Assembly: GCA_964035575.1 (NCBI GenBank)
Contig: OZ037865.1
Span: 1,240,001 to 1,304,000, forward strand
Source: Rhynchopus sp. YZ270_cl-10
Taxonomy: Eukaryota > Euglenozoa > Diplonemea > Diplonemida > Diplonemidae
Reading direction: 5' to 3'
Length of the DNA stretch: 64,000 nt
Shown here: in pieces, positions 41,860-51,683 of the stretch
Numbering within the stretch: the stretch's first letter is position 1
Layout of the letters: each line of letters begins with the position of its first letter
Notes under the pieces: model-generated
Databases searched by the model: none
What the model was told of the DNA's origin: nothing
What the model saw: the letters and a program-made list of their open reading frames with translations, nothing else
Translations under genes and position numbers: made by a program

Positions 41860-43044
41860 TGGGGGCAAAACCCCTATTTTTTTGAGGCATTTTGACTTTT
41901 TTGGACTTCCGCGCAAAGTACGTACAAACCACCCCTCATACCCACCCAGAAATGGGTCAGAAACACCCTGTGACCCGAAAATCCATGCTAAGGGCGACTC
42001 AGAATATGAAAAAATGCAAAAAAATAGTGAAAAAGTGGCCTTTTGACGGTTTTGGCCATGTTGGGTAAAATGGCCATTTTTGGACAAAAAAATCAAAAAA
42101 ACAGCAAAATTTCGACGTCATGACAGCTGCTTGGGCACAAACCTACCCCAGGGAGGTCCTGTGAGTCCATTCCGACCTGTTTTGGACACTTTAGGTACTT
42201 TTTTTGGCCGTTTTTTGGTGTTTTTAGGTCAAAAAATACCCTGGACTTTACCCTGGACGTCCCTGGGCCGCGACTTGCGCCCTGCTTTTGGACCCACTCT
42301 GGGCCAAAAAATGGGTGAAAACCCCCGAAAAAGCACTCCGGGAACCCAGATAGTTCCAAATATCCACTAGAAACCCACCCAAACACCTCAAAAACATGCC
42401 AGAAAAATATTTTCAAAAACACACTTTTTTCAAAAAGTTCATCTGGGCAGGTTCCATAATAACTTATTTGAAAAAGTGTGTTTTTAAAAATATTTTTCTG
42501 GCATGTTTTTGAGGTGTTTGGGTGGGTTTCTGGTGGATATTTGGAACTATCTGGGTTCCCGGAGTGCTTTTTCGGGGGTTTTCACCCATTTTTTGGCCCA
42601 GAGTGGGTCCAAAAGCAGGGCGCAAGTCGCGGCCCAGGGACGTCCAGGGTAAAGTCCAGGGTATTTTTTGACCTAAAAACACCAAAAAACGGCCAAAAAA
42701 AGTACCTAAAGTGTCCAAAACAGGTCGGAATGGACTCACAGGACCTCCCTGGGGTAGGTTTGTGCCCAAGCAGCTGTCATGACGTCGAAATTTTGCTGTT
42801 TTTTTGATTTTTTTGTCCAAAAATGGCCATTTTACCCAACATGGCCAAAACCGTCAAAAGGCCACTTTTTCACTATTTTTTTGCATTTTTTCATATTCTG
42901 AGTCGCCCTTAGCATGGATTTTCGGGTCACAGGGTGTTTCTGACCCATTTCTGGGTGGGTATGAGGGGTGGTTTGTGGGTACTTTGCGCGGAAGTCCAAA
43001 AAAGTCAAAATGCCTCACCCGTCCTGAAGGTTTTGCCCCCACCT
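41857..43044. mobile_element. Giant palindrome: about 545-bp inverted arms around a 35-bp loop
   Basis: 41887-42433 and 42468-43016 are near-perfect inverted copies. Differences are a few single bases, for example TACGTACAAA against TACCCACAAA. Outer AGGTGGGGGCAAAACC also matches inverted. A run of about 30 C follows on the right. Minus and plus open frames of 96-118 codons are mirror images of each other, so not independent genes. Confidence 0.8.
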
Positions 43045-43458
43045 ACCCCCCCCCCCCCCCCCCCCCCCCCCCCAGTCAGATCTGCAGCAAGGGTACATTC
43101 ATCCTTTTAAGTTCTCCTTCGGGAGTTAGCTTCTCTCCTTTTTTTTCTACCCAAACGGGGATTTACTTTTTTTTTGTTATTTTTGGTAGATGACAAGACC
43201 AAAATACAAAAAAAAAACCCAAAAAAAATTTAAAAACCCGCAAAACCTCCATTAGTTCGGTTTATTGTGGACTGCACAAAAATGTGAACAAATCAAAAAA
43301 TTCGTTGATTTTTTTTTTTTTTTCCTTCCAAAAACCATTACCCACCCCCTCCCCGGGGAAAGGTCCATTCTTACAGCAGCTTTCTTTCCCCTTGCAATGA
43401 AATGGGCTGCGCTAGAGTTGAGGTTCTCTGGCATGGTACACATTTTTTTTTTCTTCCA

Positions 43459-43571
43459 AAGGTGACTGAGTACGATACGGCTACGGTGCATATGATAAAA
43501 GCCACACAAACACCCCATATACTCTCCGTACAATGGGTTGTTATGTACACCTATAGCTCTAGTATCATCTT
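43459..43571 (+). ncRNA. Conserved intergenic hairpin, copy 8 (long loop)
   Basis: AAGGTGA...GAG pairs with CTC...TCATCTT, but the arms are separated by about 95 nt instead of about 20. Followed by GTAAGCTTTT, as in other copies (ACAAACCTTT). It is either a long-loop variant or an insertion into the loop. Confidence 0.4.
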
Positions 43572-44065
43572 GTAAGCTTTTTTTTAAATCCGATGTTTTG
43601 TGACATTTTCCCCTGATTGGCAGATTCATCTTTTCAAGTTTTCTTCTTTTTCCAACTTTTTCTAAAAACTTGAATTGATACAAACTGCGTGATAGGAGGG
43701 GGATAATAGTAACTCTTTTTTTGTCTTCCTTACTTCGCGGACTAAGGGGGAATATTCGAAGGAGGAAAAAAGATCACAAAAAAAAAAAAAAAATAAAAAA
43801 ATGCAGACAAATGAAAATCAGTGATGAAGTATTTTTTCATGTTTCTTTTTTCACCCCTCATATCCCCCTTTATCTTTATCTCTCTTTCTCTCTCTCTAGA
43901 CGTGAGCCTTTGAGGTTCAAATCCAATCGATGTTTCTCAATGTTTTTTTTTTTTTATTAAAGTAGTGCAAAGATAAGGTGAAGTCTCCCTCCAAAATAGG
44001 GGAAAAAGAACATATTGAACCACAAAGCACCTGAGATGATGTTCAAACAAAAACAAAAAATTAGG

Positions 44066-44159
44066 GACAGTGGAGCTTGCAGGCAACTACACTATTCCAA
44101 CAATCCTTCAAATAACAATAGTAGACTGCATCCTCGTCGTGTCTACACTAATACAACAA
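44066..44159 (+). repeat. Stem-loop repeat copy 5 plus companion module
   Basis: GACAGTGGAGCTTGCAGGCA then ACTACACTATTCCAACAAT: TTGC/GCAA still pair over a two-base loop. About 20 nt later follows ATCCTCGTCGTGTCTACACT-AATACAACAA, which is also at 1441-1469. There too it is preceded by an ACAGTGGCTACACTC remnant (1378-1392), so the two modules travel together. Confidence 0.5.
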
Positions 44160-45004
44160 CTTTCAAAGAGAAAGAGAAAAAGAAAAAAAAGCCAAAAAAA
44201 AAACCAAAAACAAAAGGTCAGAGTATCTTAGCCCCTTAGAGTGGCATTTTGGGTACACAACACACCTCTTGTTTGGGGAATTTTTTTTGTTTTTTTTGTC
44301 AATACAATTTAAAGCAAGCCAGACCGCAATTTTTTAACATCTCATTTTCTGCTTTAGGAAATTGAGATGTCCCATCCGTAAGTAGTTCCAAGCCATTTTT
44401 TTTTGGCGATATTGAGTACAGAACCACGGGCGATTGCTGATGCAGCACAACAAAAAAGTCTCTAGAATAATGCACATTCCTCGGGTGTCCACACCAAAAG
44501 CAAAAGCGAATATTTCAATACAGGAAATAAGAGTGAAAGGTTTCAGTGTTTTTTTTTCCCCCTTCTTTTTTTGTTTTTTGAAAGATGTCCTTCTTGTGCA
44601 ACTGCCGACCCCATCCACGAAGGTTTCCCCCCTCCTTTCCCCCATTCCCAACACCACCGCCACCCCCCTCTTCGGACAAAGAACAGAGTCGCTACAAAAA
44701 AAAAAAAAAAAAAAGTTTTTCCACAAATATATTTTTTTAGAGACCCCACCGCTCTCGACCAAAATTGAGGCTTTTTTCTTGTTTTTATTTGTTGCTTTTG
44801 AGATACGCGAGGTGAATCTGCTGTTCTGTGGTGCCTGCTGTCCACAAAGATGCGTTTTATGTATTTTTGTTTTGCACCACAATTGTCACCAACCTACGAT
44901 GTGCACCATCTCATCTCCCCAGCGAGGCGTCTTCATCTATTTTCTGAATTTCCCTCTTTTCTCAACTTTCCCCATTTGAGTAGAACCTGCATACCACCCT
45001 TTAG

Positions 45005-45209
45005 AGCAGAAGGTGGGCAGCATGCTGGTGGTATCCGCGACCTAGGGGATGAACCTAGCCCCACGTCTGCCAGCAACACCCCACAGACAGAGCCTGATGC
45101 AGGAGGTGTGGGTGTGGCATCAGTGGTTGAGGTGCCACCATTGTCCGAGGGGCTCTTCACACTCGTCAAGGGGGACGGGACGTCGCATCTCGTTGAGTTG
45201 TGTTGTTGA
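45005..45209 (+). CDS. Possible terminal exon of an unidentified protein
   Basis: After CCACCCTTTAG, 67 GC-rich codons read AEGGQHAGGIRDLGDEPSPT, SASNTPQTEPDAGGVGVASV, then VEVPPLSEGLFTLVKGDGTS, HLVELCC and TGA. Base composition contrasts with the AT-rich spacer and looks coding. No upstream exon was found and no family is recognised. A second frame (45049-45339) overlaps it. Confidence 0.3.
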
Positions 45210-45406
45210 TGGTGGGGTGGAGGGGAAGGGGCAGTACTATGTTCTTGTCTCGCAGGGAGATGGTCACCGTTTATCTCACGGTAGTCTCAAAGCGTTGTTT
45301 CCCTTTGGTTCAATCCTGATTAGTGAGGGCGTAGTGTGATCTGGTGCAACTTTCTCACCCTTTATTTGTGTACATTATCCACCTGAATTGCAAAAAATAG
45401 CAGCCC

Positions 45407-45498
45407 CACCCAACGCCCGCCAACACCCCCCAACACCTCCCCACACCTCCCCACACCTCCCCACACCCCCCAACACCCCCCAACACCCTGCTAATTTA
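45407..45498 (+). repeat. CCCAACACC/CCCCACACC minisatellite ending in CTGCTAATTTAG
   Basis: Tandem CCAACACCCC and CCACACCTCC units. The same array with the same CTGCTAATTTAG tail is at 55586-55703, upstream of the ankyrin gene. Confidence 0.75.
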
Positions 45499-45768
45499 GC
45501 CCGAATTTTGGGATTTTTTTTATATAGGGGGTGTTCTGCTACCACTTTCTGGAGGGGTTCCAGGGTGGGGTCCCGGTTCCAAGTAAAAAAAACAAAAAGT
45601 GGAAAAGGCAAAGTGGAAATTAGCGAAAAAAGGCTAAAAATGTATAAATTTAGACACCCTCAAAAGGGAGAAAAAGTGGACGCTGTGCGCCTGCGGCGCT
45701 ACATGTTGTATATTCCACCTGATTTTGATCATGTTTGCCGGTGTTGGAAGGTGAAGTCCCTCTATTTT

Positions 45769-46496
45769 GTACTGTAGGTACTGTAGGTACTGTAGGTACT
45801 GTAGGTACTGTAGGTACTGTAGGTACTGTAGGTACTGTAGGTACTGTAGGTACTGTAGGTACTGTAGGTACTGTAGGTACTGTAGGTACTGTAGGTACTG
45901 TAGGTACTGTAGGTACTGTAGGTACTGTAGGTACTGTAGGTACTGTAGGTACTGTAGGTACTGTAGGTACTGTAGGTACTGTAGGTACTGTAGGTACTGT
46001 AGGTACTGTAGGTACTGTAGGTACTGTAGGTACTGTAGGTACTGTAGGTACTGTAGGTACTGTAGGTACTGTAGGTACTGTAGGTACTGTAGGTACTGTA
46101 GGTACTGTAGGTACTGTAGGTACTGTAGGTACTGTAGGTACTGTAGGTACTGTAGGTACTGTAGGTACTGTAGGTACTGTAGGTACTGTAGGTACTGTAG
46201 GTACTGTAGGTACTGTAGGTACTGTAGGTACTGTAGGTACTGTAGGTACTGTAGGTACTGTAGGTACTGTAGGTACTGTAGGTACTGTAGGTACTGTAGG
46301 TACTGTAGGTACTGTAGGTACTGTAGGTACTGTAGGTACTGTAGGTACTGTAGGTACTGTAGGTACTGTAGGTACTGTAGGTACTGTAGGTACTGTAGGT
46401 ACTGTAGGTACTGTAGGTACTGTAGGTACTGTAGGTACTGTAGGTACTGTAGGTACTGTAGGTACTGTAGGTACTGTAGGTACTGTAGGTACTGTA
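45769..46496 (+). repeat. GTACTGTAG satellite, about 81 units of 9 bp
   Basis: Near-perfect (TACTGTAGG)n, only 11 bp from the next satellite. Long frames of 289-473 codons through it are artefacts. Confidence 0.97.
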
Positions 46497-46507
46497 CTCC
46501 CAATCCC

Positions 46508-47065
46508 CTGTGTATACTGTGTATACTGTGTATACTGTGTATACTGTGTATACTGTGTATACTGTGTATACTGTGTATACTGTGTATACTGTGTATACTG
46601 TGTATACTGTGTATACTGTGTATACTGTGTATACTGTGTATACTGTGTATACTGTGTATACTGTGTATACTGTGTATACTGTGTATACTGTGTATACTGT
46701 GTATACTGTGTATACTGTGTATACTGTGTATACTGTGTATACTGTGTATACTGTGTATACTGTGTATACTGTGTATACTGTGTATACTGTGTATACTGTG
46801 TATACTGTGTATACTGTGTATACTGTGTATACTGTGTATACTGTGTATACTGTGTATACTGTGTATACTGTGTATACTGTGTATACTGTGTATACTGTGT
46901 ATACTGTGTATACTGTGTATACTGTGTATACTGTGTATACTGTGTATACTGTGTATACTGTGTATACTGTGTATACTGTGTATACTGTGTATACTGTGTA
47001 TACTGTGTATACTGTGTATACTGTGTATACTGTGTATACTGTGTATACTGTGTATACTGTGTATA
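46508..47065 (+). repeat. CTGTGTATA satellite, left part, 62 units of 9 bp
   Basis: Perfect 9-bp repeat interrupted exactly at a unit boundary by the retrotransposon; it continues at 52392. Confidence 0.97.
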
Positions 47066-47256
47066 TTGGGGTTTACCGAGGGAATAGCAAAGCCGAAACT
47101 AAAACGTGTAACCCCCCAAAAACCCCCCTTGCTTTTTGGGGTTGTTGTTCAACGGGAAACCTCCTCGCCAACCACGTACCATCACTGAATTAGGTTCGGG
47201 TGGTTTTCCCTTTCAGCTTTTTGTGTCGTAAAAGCTTTTGTATTTTTTATTTAAAA

Positions 47257-48837
47257 ATGGCACTCCGCGAGCTACCCGAAGAACTGGCGAAGCTGCGTAC
47301 TCGGTTTGAGTCCGAAGAGGAAGGAGCGCGGTTCTTCTGGAACCCCCAAACTGGCGAGGGGTCCGCCGACGCTCTTGGCTTCCCGCCGAAACACGCCGCC
47401 ATCCTCAAGGAACGGTTTTCGTACCCGTACCGCGTGCTCAGTGGCACCTTTGAGGCGGTGGTGGCAGCGTGGACGGGGGACACTGTCGCGGAGAATGTGT
47501 TGACGGTGTACCTGCGTGAGTTCTGCGAAGCCGATGTGCGACCGGACTGGAATCTGATGAAGATGGTGGGAGCCATCCACGCCCTGAGGGTTCGCTCTTC
47601 TTCTGACGAGGCGGATGAGGAACCTGTGCCCGTTTGCAGGTCCAAGAGTCAGTTTGCTTTTGCGGAGGCGCGGAAGAGCACACCCCATGCCTCCGCCGGT
47701 CAAGGCGACGTGCCCGCACCCCAGCAGATGAAAGAATGGATGCTGGGTGAGCAGGCGCAGGTGCTCCTTGGGCAGGAGGTGGTGATCTCCGGGTACCCCC
47801 CTGGAGGGAAGGAGACCCTCCACCACGCAGGCAAGCTGGTTGGCCTGGGGAATAAGGTGTTTGGTCTTGTGCGCAGCAGTTGCTACAACAACGTCGCAGA
47901 GGGCTGTGTGCCCCATGAGGGAGGTGATGAGTTGGTGGCGTTGCCTGTGGCCGGATGGCGCTACACGCGCATTGTGGCGCTGTCTCTGCATCAGACAGAG
48001 CAGGCCCGCCAGAAGATGGGGCACCAGGCAGAAGCGGCGGAGAAGGAGGCGAGCTCGATCCGGAGTTCCGCAGAAGCCGCACTTGCGCAGCGCGACGCGG
48101 AGATTGCCCGCCTCCGCCAGGCGAACCGGCAGCAGGAGGAAGATGCCCGCCTGCAGAGCGGCATCAACAGTTCGATGGAGGTGCAGATGAGGGAGCTGCA
48201 AGCCGAGGTGGACCGACTGAAGGTGTCGCAGTCCTCATCACACACACACACACACACGGCCCCCACCTACACACGGGTAAAGACGGACGTGGCGGACGAC
48301 GGGCTCTGGCACGATGCTGTGGCTGAGAACGGACCGCTACCACCACGCACCAACCCACAACCTACAGACGAGCTCGACATGTGGGTCAAAGACCCAGTGG
48401 TGGCGGAGACGGTCGAGGAGTGGGCGGACCGTATCCGCAACGACTCGGCGGGCCTCATCTTGGAGCTCAACCAGTACTTTGTGTCTGGATTGAAGCATGG
48501 ACCGGGGGGGGCGGCCCTGCAGTTGACGTTTCAGTGGATGCGTATGTGGATACTGGCTGCGGAGTGGACGCCGTCGTGGAAGGGCACCCCCCACCGCGTC
48601 CTCGGCAACATGCTTCTTCGGGAGTTACACATACAATACGCTTTCGCGTCAGAGCGTGTCCCTCGCAAGGACATCACCCGTGCCACCGCACAGTCGACTC
48701 CGGGACATGAAGTGGCTCGGTATGTGCAGACGCGCCCTCCTCCAAAATCACACAAGGGAGGCAAAGGCGGTGCGGCAGCGCATGGACAGAAGACCGGCCC
48801 ACCGGGAAACGGGAAGGCCGGGAAGGGGAAACAGTGA
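47257..48837 (+). CDS. Gag-like protein of the retrotransposon
   Basis: 526 codons. N-terminal alpha-rich region (ALRELPEELAKLRTRFESEE), a central coiled coil (about 250-320, with KEASSIRSSAEAALAQRDAE and RLRQANRQQEEDARL), then a helical region and a Gly/Lys/Pro-rich basic tail (KSHKGGKGG...GKAGKGKQ) suited to nucleic-acid binding. There is no zinc knuckle. Assigned by position and composition; similarity to a known gag was not tested. Confidence 0.6.
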   Translation: MALRELPEELAKLRTRFESEEEGARFFWNPQTGEGSADALGFPPKHAAILKERFSYPYRVLSGTFEAVVAAWTGDTVAENVLTVYLREFCEADVRPDWNLMKMVGAIHALRVRSSSDEADEEPVPVCRSKSQFAFAEARKSTPHASAGQGDVPAPQQMKEWMLGEQAQVLLGQEVVISGYPPGGKETLHHAGKLVGLGNKVFGLVRSSCYNNVAEGCVPHEGGDELVALPVAGWRYTRIVALSLHQTEQARQKMGHQAEAAEKEASSIRSSAEAALAQRDAEIARLRQANRQQEEDARLQSGINSSMEVQMRELQAEVDRLKVSQSSSHTHTHTAPTYTRVKTDVADDGLWHDAVAENGPLPPRTNPQPTDELDMWVKDPVVAETVEEWADRIRNDSAGLILELNQYFVSGLKHGPGGAALQLTFQWMRMWILAAEWTPSWKGTPHRVLGNMLLRELHIQYAFASERVPRKDITRATAQSTPGHEVARYVQTRPPPKSHKGGKGGAAAHGQKTGPPGNGKAGKGKQ

Positions 48838-48918
48838 CTCCCCCCCTCTTCTCGGCCCGCCCCCCCTGTACATCCCCAGCAAGTTATTCCCATTGTCCCA
48901 ACCGCCCCACCAACGCGC

Positions 48919-50031
48919 GTGTACAAACGAAGGTGTCCACCTCCGATGCAGCTGTGCCCGCCCGCCTCCCCGCCAAGTCAAGGGTCACTGCAGCCCCCAG
49001 CAGCAATGCCGCCGCGCAGCCCCCCCCCAACACACATACCACACCACACAGATCCCTACCCCCATCCCGGTATTACCCCCCCATCTCTTTTTGGAGAGGC
49101 CGTACTGACGCATGTAGCCACCTCCGGGCGGGTGCGTCCCATATCTCGAGTGAAGGAGACAGAGGTCAACCCGAAGCAAGCGACCGAGTGGCTGCTAGGC
49201 GTGGTGGAGGACATGTGGGCCAAGCGCACGTCGCAACAACGCAAATACCTGTGGTCCAGGTTCGCAGTGTGGACGGGCCTGCACCAGCTGCCGATGACAG
49301 CCGACACAGCGGTGTTGTTCGTCCTTGCCACTCAAGTGTCAAAGCAAGGGCAGCTCACCTACGCCAAGGCCCTATCAGGCACCTTCACCCACATCGGCCT
49401 GGGCAACCAACCGCTGCTCAGCTTTGCAGCAGCGCTGCGGGCCGCAGGGGCGGCAATTCCCACAAGCCAAGCCACCCCGATTCCTCGCAGAACCCTCCTC
49501 CAGTGGGCAGAGCACCAGCAGAACGACCTGTGCCTCTGCGCAATGCTAGCTTGGAAAACGGCCAGCCGTTGGGACGAAGTGCAGAAGTTGGGATCAGAGC
49601 AGTTTGTGAAGGTGACGCCCACAGAGGTGATAGTGGATTGGCACACCCTACCGAAGGGGCGCCGGGGGGACCCCTTCACGCCGTCGAAGTTGGTAGTGGT
49701 GACAGGCGCGCTCACGGAGAAAATTGCGTCCCTCTACGGACGGCTGAAGCCCTTCCGCTACCTCACGGAGACCACCACCGAGGCGCTGACGGAGAAGTGG
49801 CACCACACGCCAGGGATGACCTCATTCTCGGGGCACAGCATCAAGAGAGGGGCAGTGACCCATCTCCTGTCGTTGCTGGCGGAGAAAAAGCCCGTGAACC
49901 CCTCCCTCATTTCCGTGCTGGCGAAGCACAAGGTGGAGGTTGCGCTGTCGCCCACCACCATCAGGTACGCAGGGGACCCAGTCGCTCTGGCGAAAGCAAT
50001 CGGCACGCAGGACGTGACGAAATGGCTGTGA
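48919..50031 (+). CDS. Tyrosine recombinase of the retrotransposon
   Basis: Up to 370 codons, with a Pro-rich start. The catalytic pattern is visible: Arg in AWKTASRWDEVQKL, His-x-x-Arg in FSGHSIKRGAVTHLLS, then ISVLAKHK and the nucleophile Tyr in PTTIRYAG. It integrates the circular DNA copy by cutting and rejoining without target duplication. Its stop overlaps the start of the RT frame by a few bases (ATG 50022), suggesting coupled translation. Confidence 0.8.
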   Translation: MYKRRCPPPMQLCPPASPPSQGSLQPPAAMPPRSPPPTHIPHHTDPYPHPGITPPSLFGEAVLTHVATSGRVRPISRVKETEVNPKQATEWLLGVVEDMWAKRTSQQRKYLWSRFAVWTGLHQLPMTADTAVLFVLATQVSKQGQLTYAKALSGTFTHIGLGNQPLLSFAAALRAAGAAIPTSQATPIPRRTLLQWAEHQQNDLCLCAMLAWKTASRWDEVQKLGSEQFVKVTPTEVIVDWHTLPKGRRGDPFTPSKLVVVTGALTEKIASLYGRLKPFRYLTETTTEALTEKWHHTPGMTSFSGHSIKRGAVTHLLSLLAEKKPVNPSLISVLAKHKVEVALSPTTIRYAGDPVALAKAIGTQDVTKWL

Positions 50032-51683
50032 TGGTGGACAAGTTCGCCCGCAAGCAACACCGCATCACCAAGCGGTCCCAACACACCCGCCTCCCCTGCA
50101 CGGACGAAGAACGGGCCTCCCCCCTGCATGCTGTGAACGTGTCCCCCTTGGTATTGAGCAGAGTCAAAGGCATGATGCGTCCTGCCATCCTGGACAGGTT
50201 CAACGAGGTTTGGCAGGCAGCTTTCTACCCCACGGAGCTGTCAGGAGAGGCTTCTGCACATCCTTCTCGTCTGAGTGCAGAACACGCCGCTGTACTCCAG
50301 GATACAGGCATAGCTGTGCGTGCAGACGGACCCGGAGTATGCTGCAACATCCCCTTCACTGTTGTGGAAGAGAAGCCCACAGGTCTCCGCCAACGATTCA
50401 TCCTCTGGACTCGTGAGGCCAATGACGTCTTGGATGCTGCCGGCTATGAAGCTCAGGTGCCTCTGGGTCATGTGTCGAGGTACTTGTCTGCGGTTGAGAA
50501 GGAGTGTGGTAGTGTTCGCGACCTGCGATGCGGGTTTTTCCAGGTCGAAATCCCAACTGAGTCTCGCCGCTACTTCCGCTACACGGACGACAATGGTGTT
50601 TGGTGGGAGCTGACGAGACTACCGATGGGTCACTCCTGCGCCCCAGAGCTCATGCACACCATCACAGCAGTGATCGGAGGCGACCCCGCATATGTCCAAG
50701 AGAAGCACGTCGCGCAGGGAGTGACCGTGCATACGTGGATCGATGGAGTGCGCTTGTGTGGGTCGCGTGACGACGTAGTTGCTGCAACGAAGCGGATGGA
50801 CTCTCGCGCCAGCAGCTGTGGGATTACGTGGAAGCCGGAGGACTCTGTCACGGCTAGTGAGTCATATGTGTTTATTGGTGTTGATTTTAAGCATACGTCC
50901 AGTTCAGTGACCCCCTCTCCCAAACTGTTGGACAAAATTTTTTCCCTTGAGTTAAGTGTTGCATCTGCGAGTTCTTTGGAGTCCCTGGCGGGCAGACTGC
51001 TGCACGCCACCGCCATTGCGGGGGTCTTTCCGGGAAAGTTTTGGTTTACGGTGAAGTTTTTGAGGCGTATTTCGAACGCTCTCAATGCGGGCAGACGTCT
51101 GCCCAGCGACTCTATTGTTATCCCTGCTTCGGTGCGTAAGGAGTTAGCCAGTTGGCGCTCCGCTGTGTGTATGCCGCGTGTTTTTAAGCCCCCCTCCCCC
51201 CATTCTTCCCTTGCTGTTTTTATTGATGCTTCTCTGAAGGGTTGGGGCGGTGTCATTGTGGACCGCCGTAGCAACGAAATGACTATTGTAGGTGCTAGTT
51301 GGGACTCCCAGGAGTCTGAGCTACACATTAATGTGCTGGAAGCTCTTGCGTTGCGTAACACTATAGCCGCCCTTCCCGACTCCGCGGCCGGTGGTAAGGT
51401 GGATATCTGGGTTGACAACACTTCTGTGGTGGGTGTGGCCCGGAAGAAAATTTGTACGGCATCCAAGATTCTGAATGACGCGGTGGTGCAAGCTCTTGCG
51501 CGTTTGGAGCACTTGTGGTGTACAATTTCATTACAGTGGATCAGTACCAAGCTCAACCCTGCTGACAAACCCTCTCGTGTTCCCCCTTCCTCCCTCTCCT
51601 CTCCCAACCTCATGTTTGAGGTCCAACGTGCGGTGCGGTTGTTCTTTACTGGCGTCGGGGCGGATTCGACTAGCTCGGCCTAG
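50022..51683 (+). CDS. Reverse transcriptase-RNase H of the retrotransposon
   Basis: About 553 codons. RT features: VRDLRCGFFQVEIP with the first-aspartate box, WWELTRLPMGHSCAPEL, and the VHTWIDG box at the usual YxDD position. RNase H follows with AVFIDASLKGWGGVIVD, LHINVLEALAL, VDIWVDNTSVVGVA and TKLNPADKPSR, in the style of DIRS-group RNase H. The frame is also open upstream to 48834 opposite the recombinase, but that part lacks protein-like features. Confidence 0.8.
   Translation: MAVMVDKFARKQHRITKRSQHTRLPCTDEERASPLHAVNVSPLVLSRVKGMMRPAILDRFNEVWQAAFYPTELSGEASAHPSRLSAEHAAVLQDTGIAVRADGPGVCCNIPFTVVEEKPTGLRQRFILWTREANDVLDAAGYEAQVPLGHVSRYLSAVEKECGSVRDLRCGFFQVEIPTESRRYFRYTDDNGVWWELTRLPMGHSCAPELMHTITAVIGGDPAYVQEKHVAQGVTVHTWIDGVRLCGSRDDVVAATKRMDSRASSCGITWKPEDSVTASESYVFIGVDFKHTSSSVTPSPKLLDKIFSLELSVASASSLESLAGRLLHATAIAGVFPGKFWFTVKFLRRISNALNAGRRLPSDSIVIPASVRKELASWRSAVCMPRVFKPPSPHSSLAVFIDASLKGWGGVIVDRRSNEMTIVGASWDSQESELHINVLEALALRNTIAALPDSAAGGKVDIWVDNTSVVGVARKKICTASKILNDAVVQALARLEHLWCTISLQWISTKLNPADKPSRVPPSSLSSPNLMFEVQRAVRLFFTGVGADSTSSA

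Larger units (their letters stand above)
43045..45004. other. Spacer with hairpin and stem-loop repeats
   Basis: Poly-C/poly-T rich. It holds the long-loop hairpin copy 8 (43459), stem-loop repeat copy 5 (44066) and its companion module (44130). No gene supported. Confidence 0.5.

Noticed and set aside
42093-42820. Paired 109-118-codon frames in the palindrome
   Set aside because: Identical by symmetry of the inverted arms; low-complexity content and no homology seen.
43905-43930. Possible tRNA T-arm (GGTTCAAATCC)
   Set aside because: Flanking bases do not form the T stem, and no acceptor or anticodon arm is nearby.
45634-47193. Open frames up to 473 codons over the 9-bp arrays
   Set aside because: 9-bp units are multiples of three without stops, so every open frame persists; two different satellites are simply concatenated.
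48834-50021. Upstream part of the open frame that leads into the RT
   Set aside because: It lies opposite the recombinase frame, is Pro/Arg/His-rich and lacks domain features; treated as a shadow frame.
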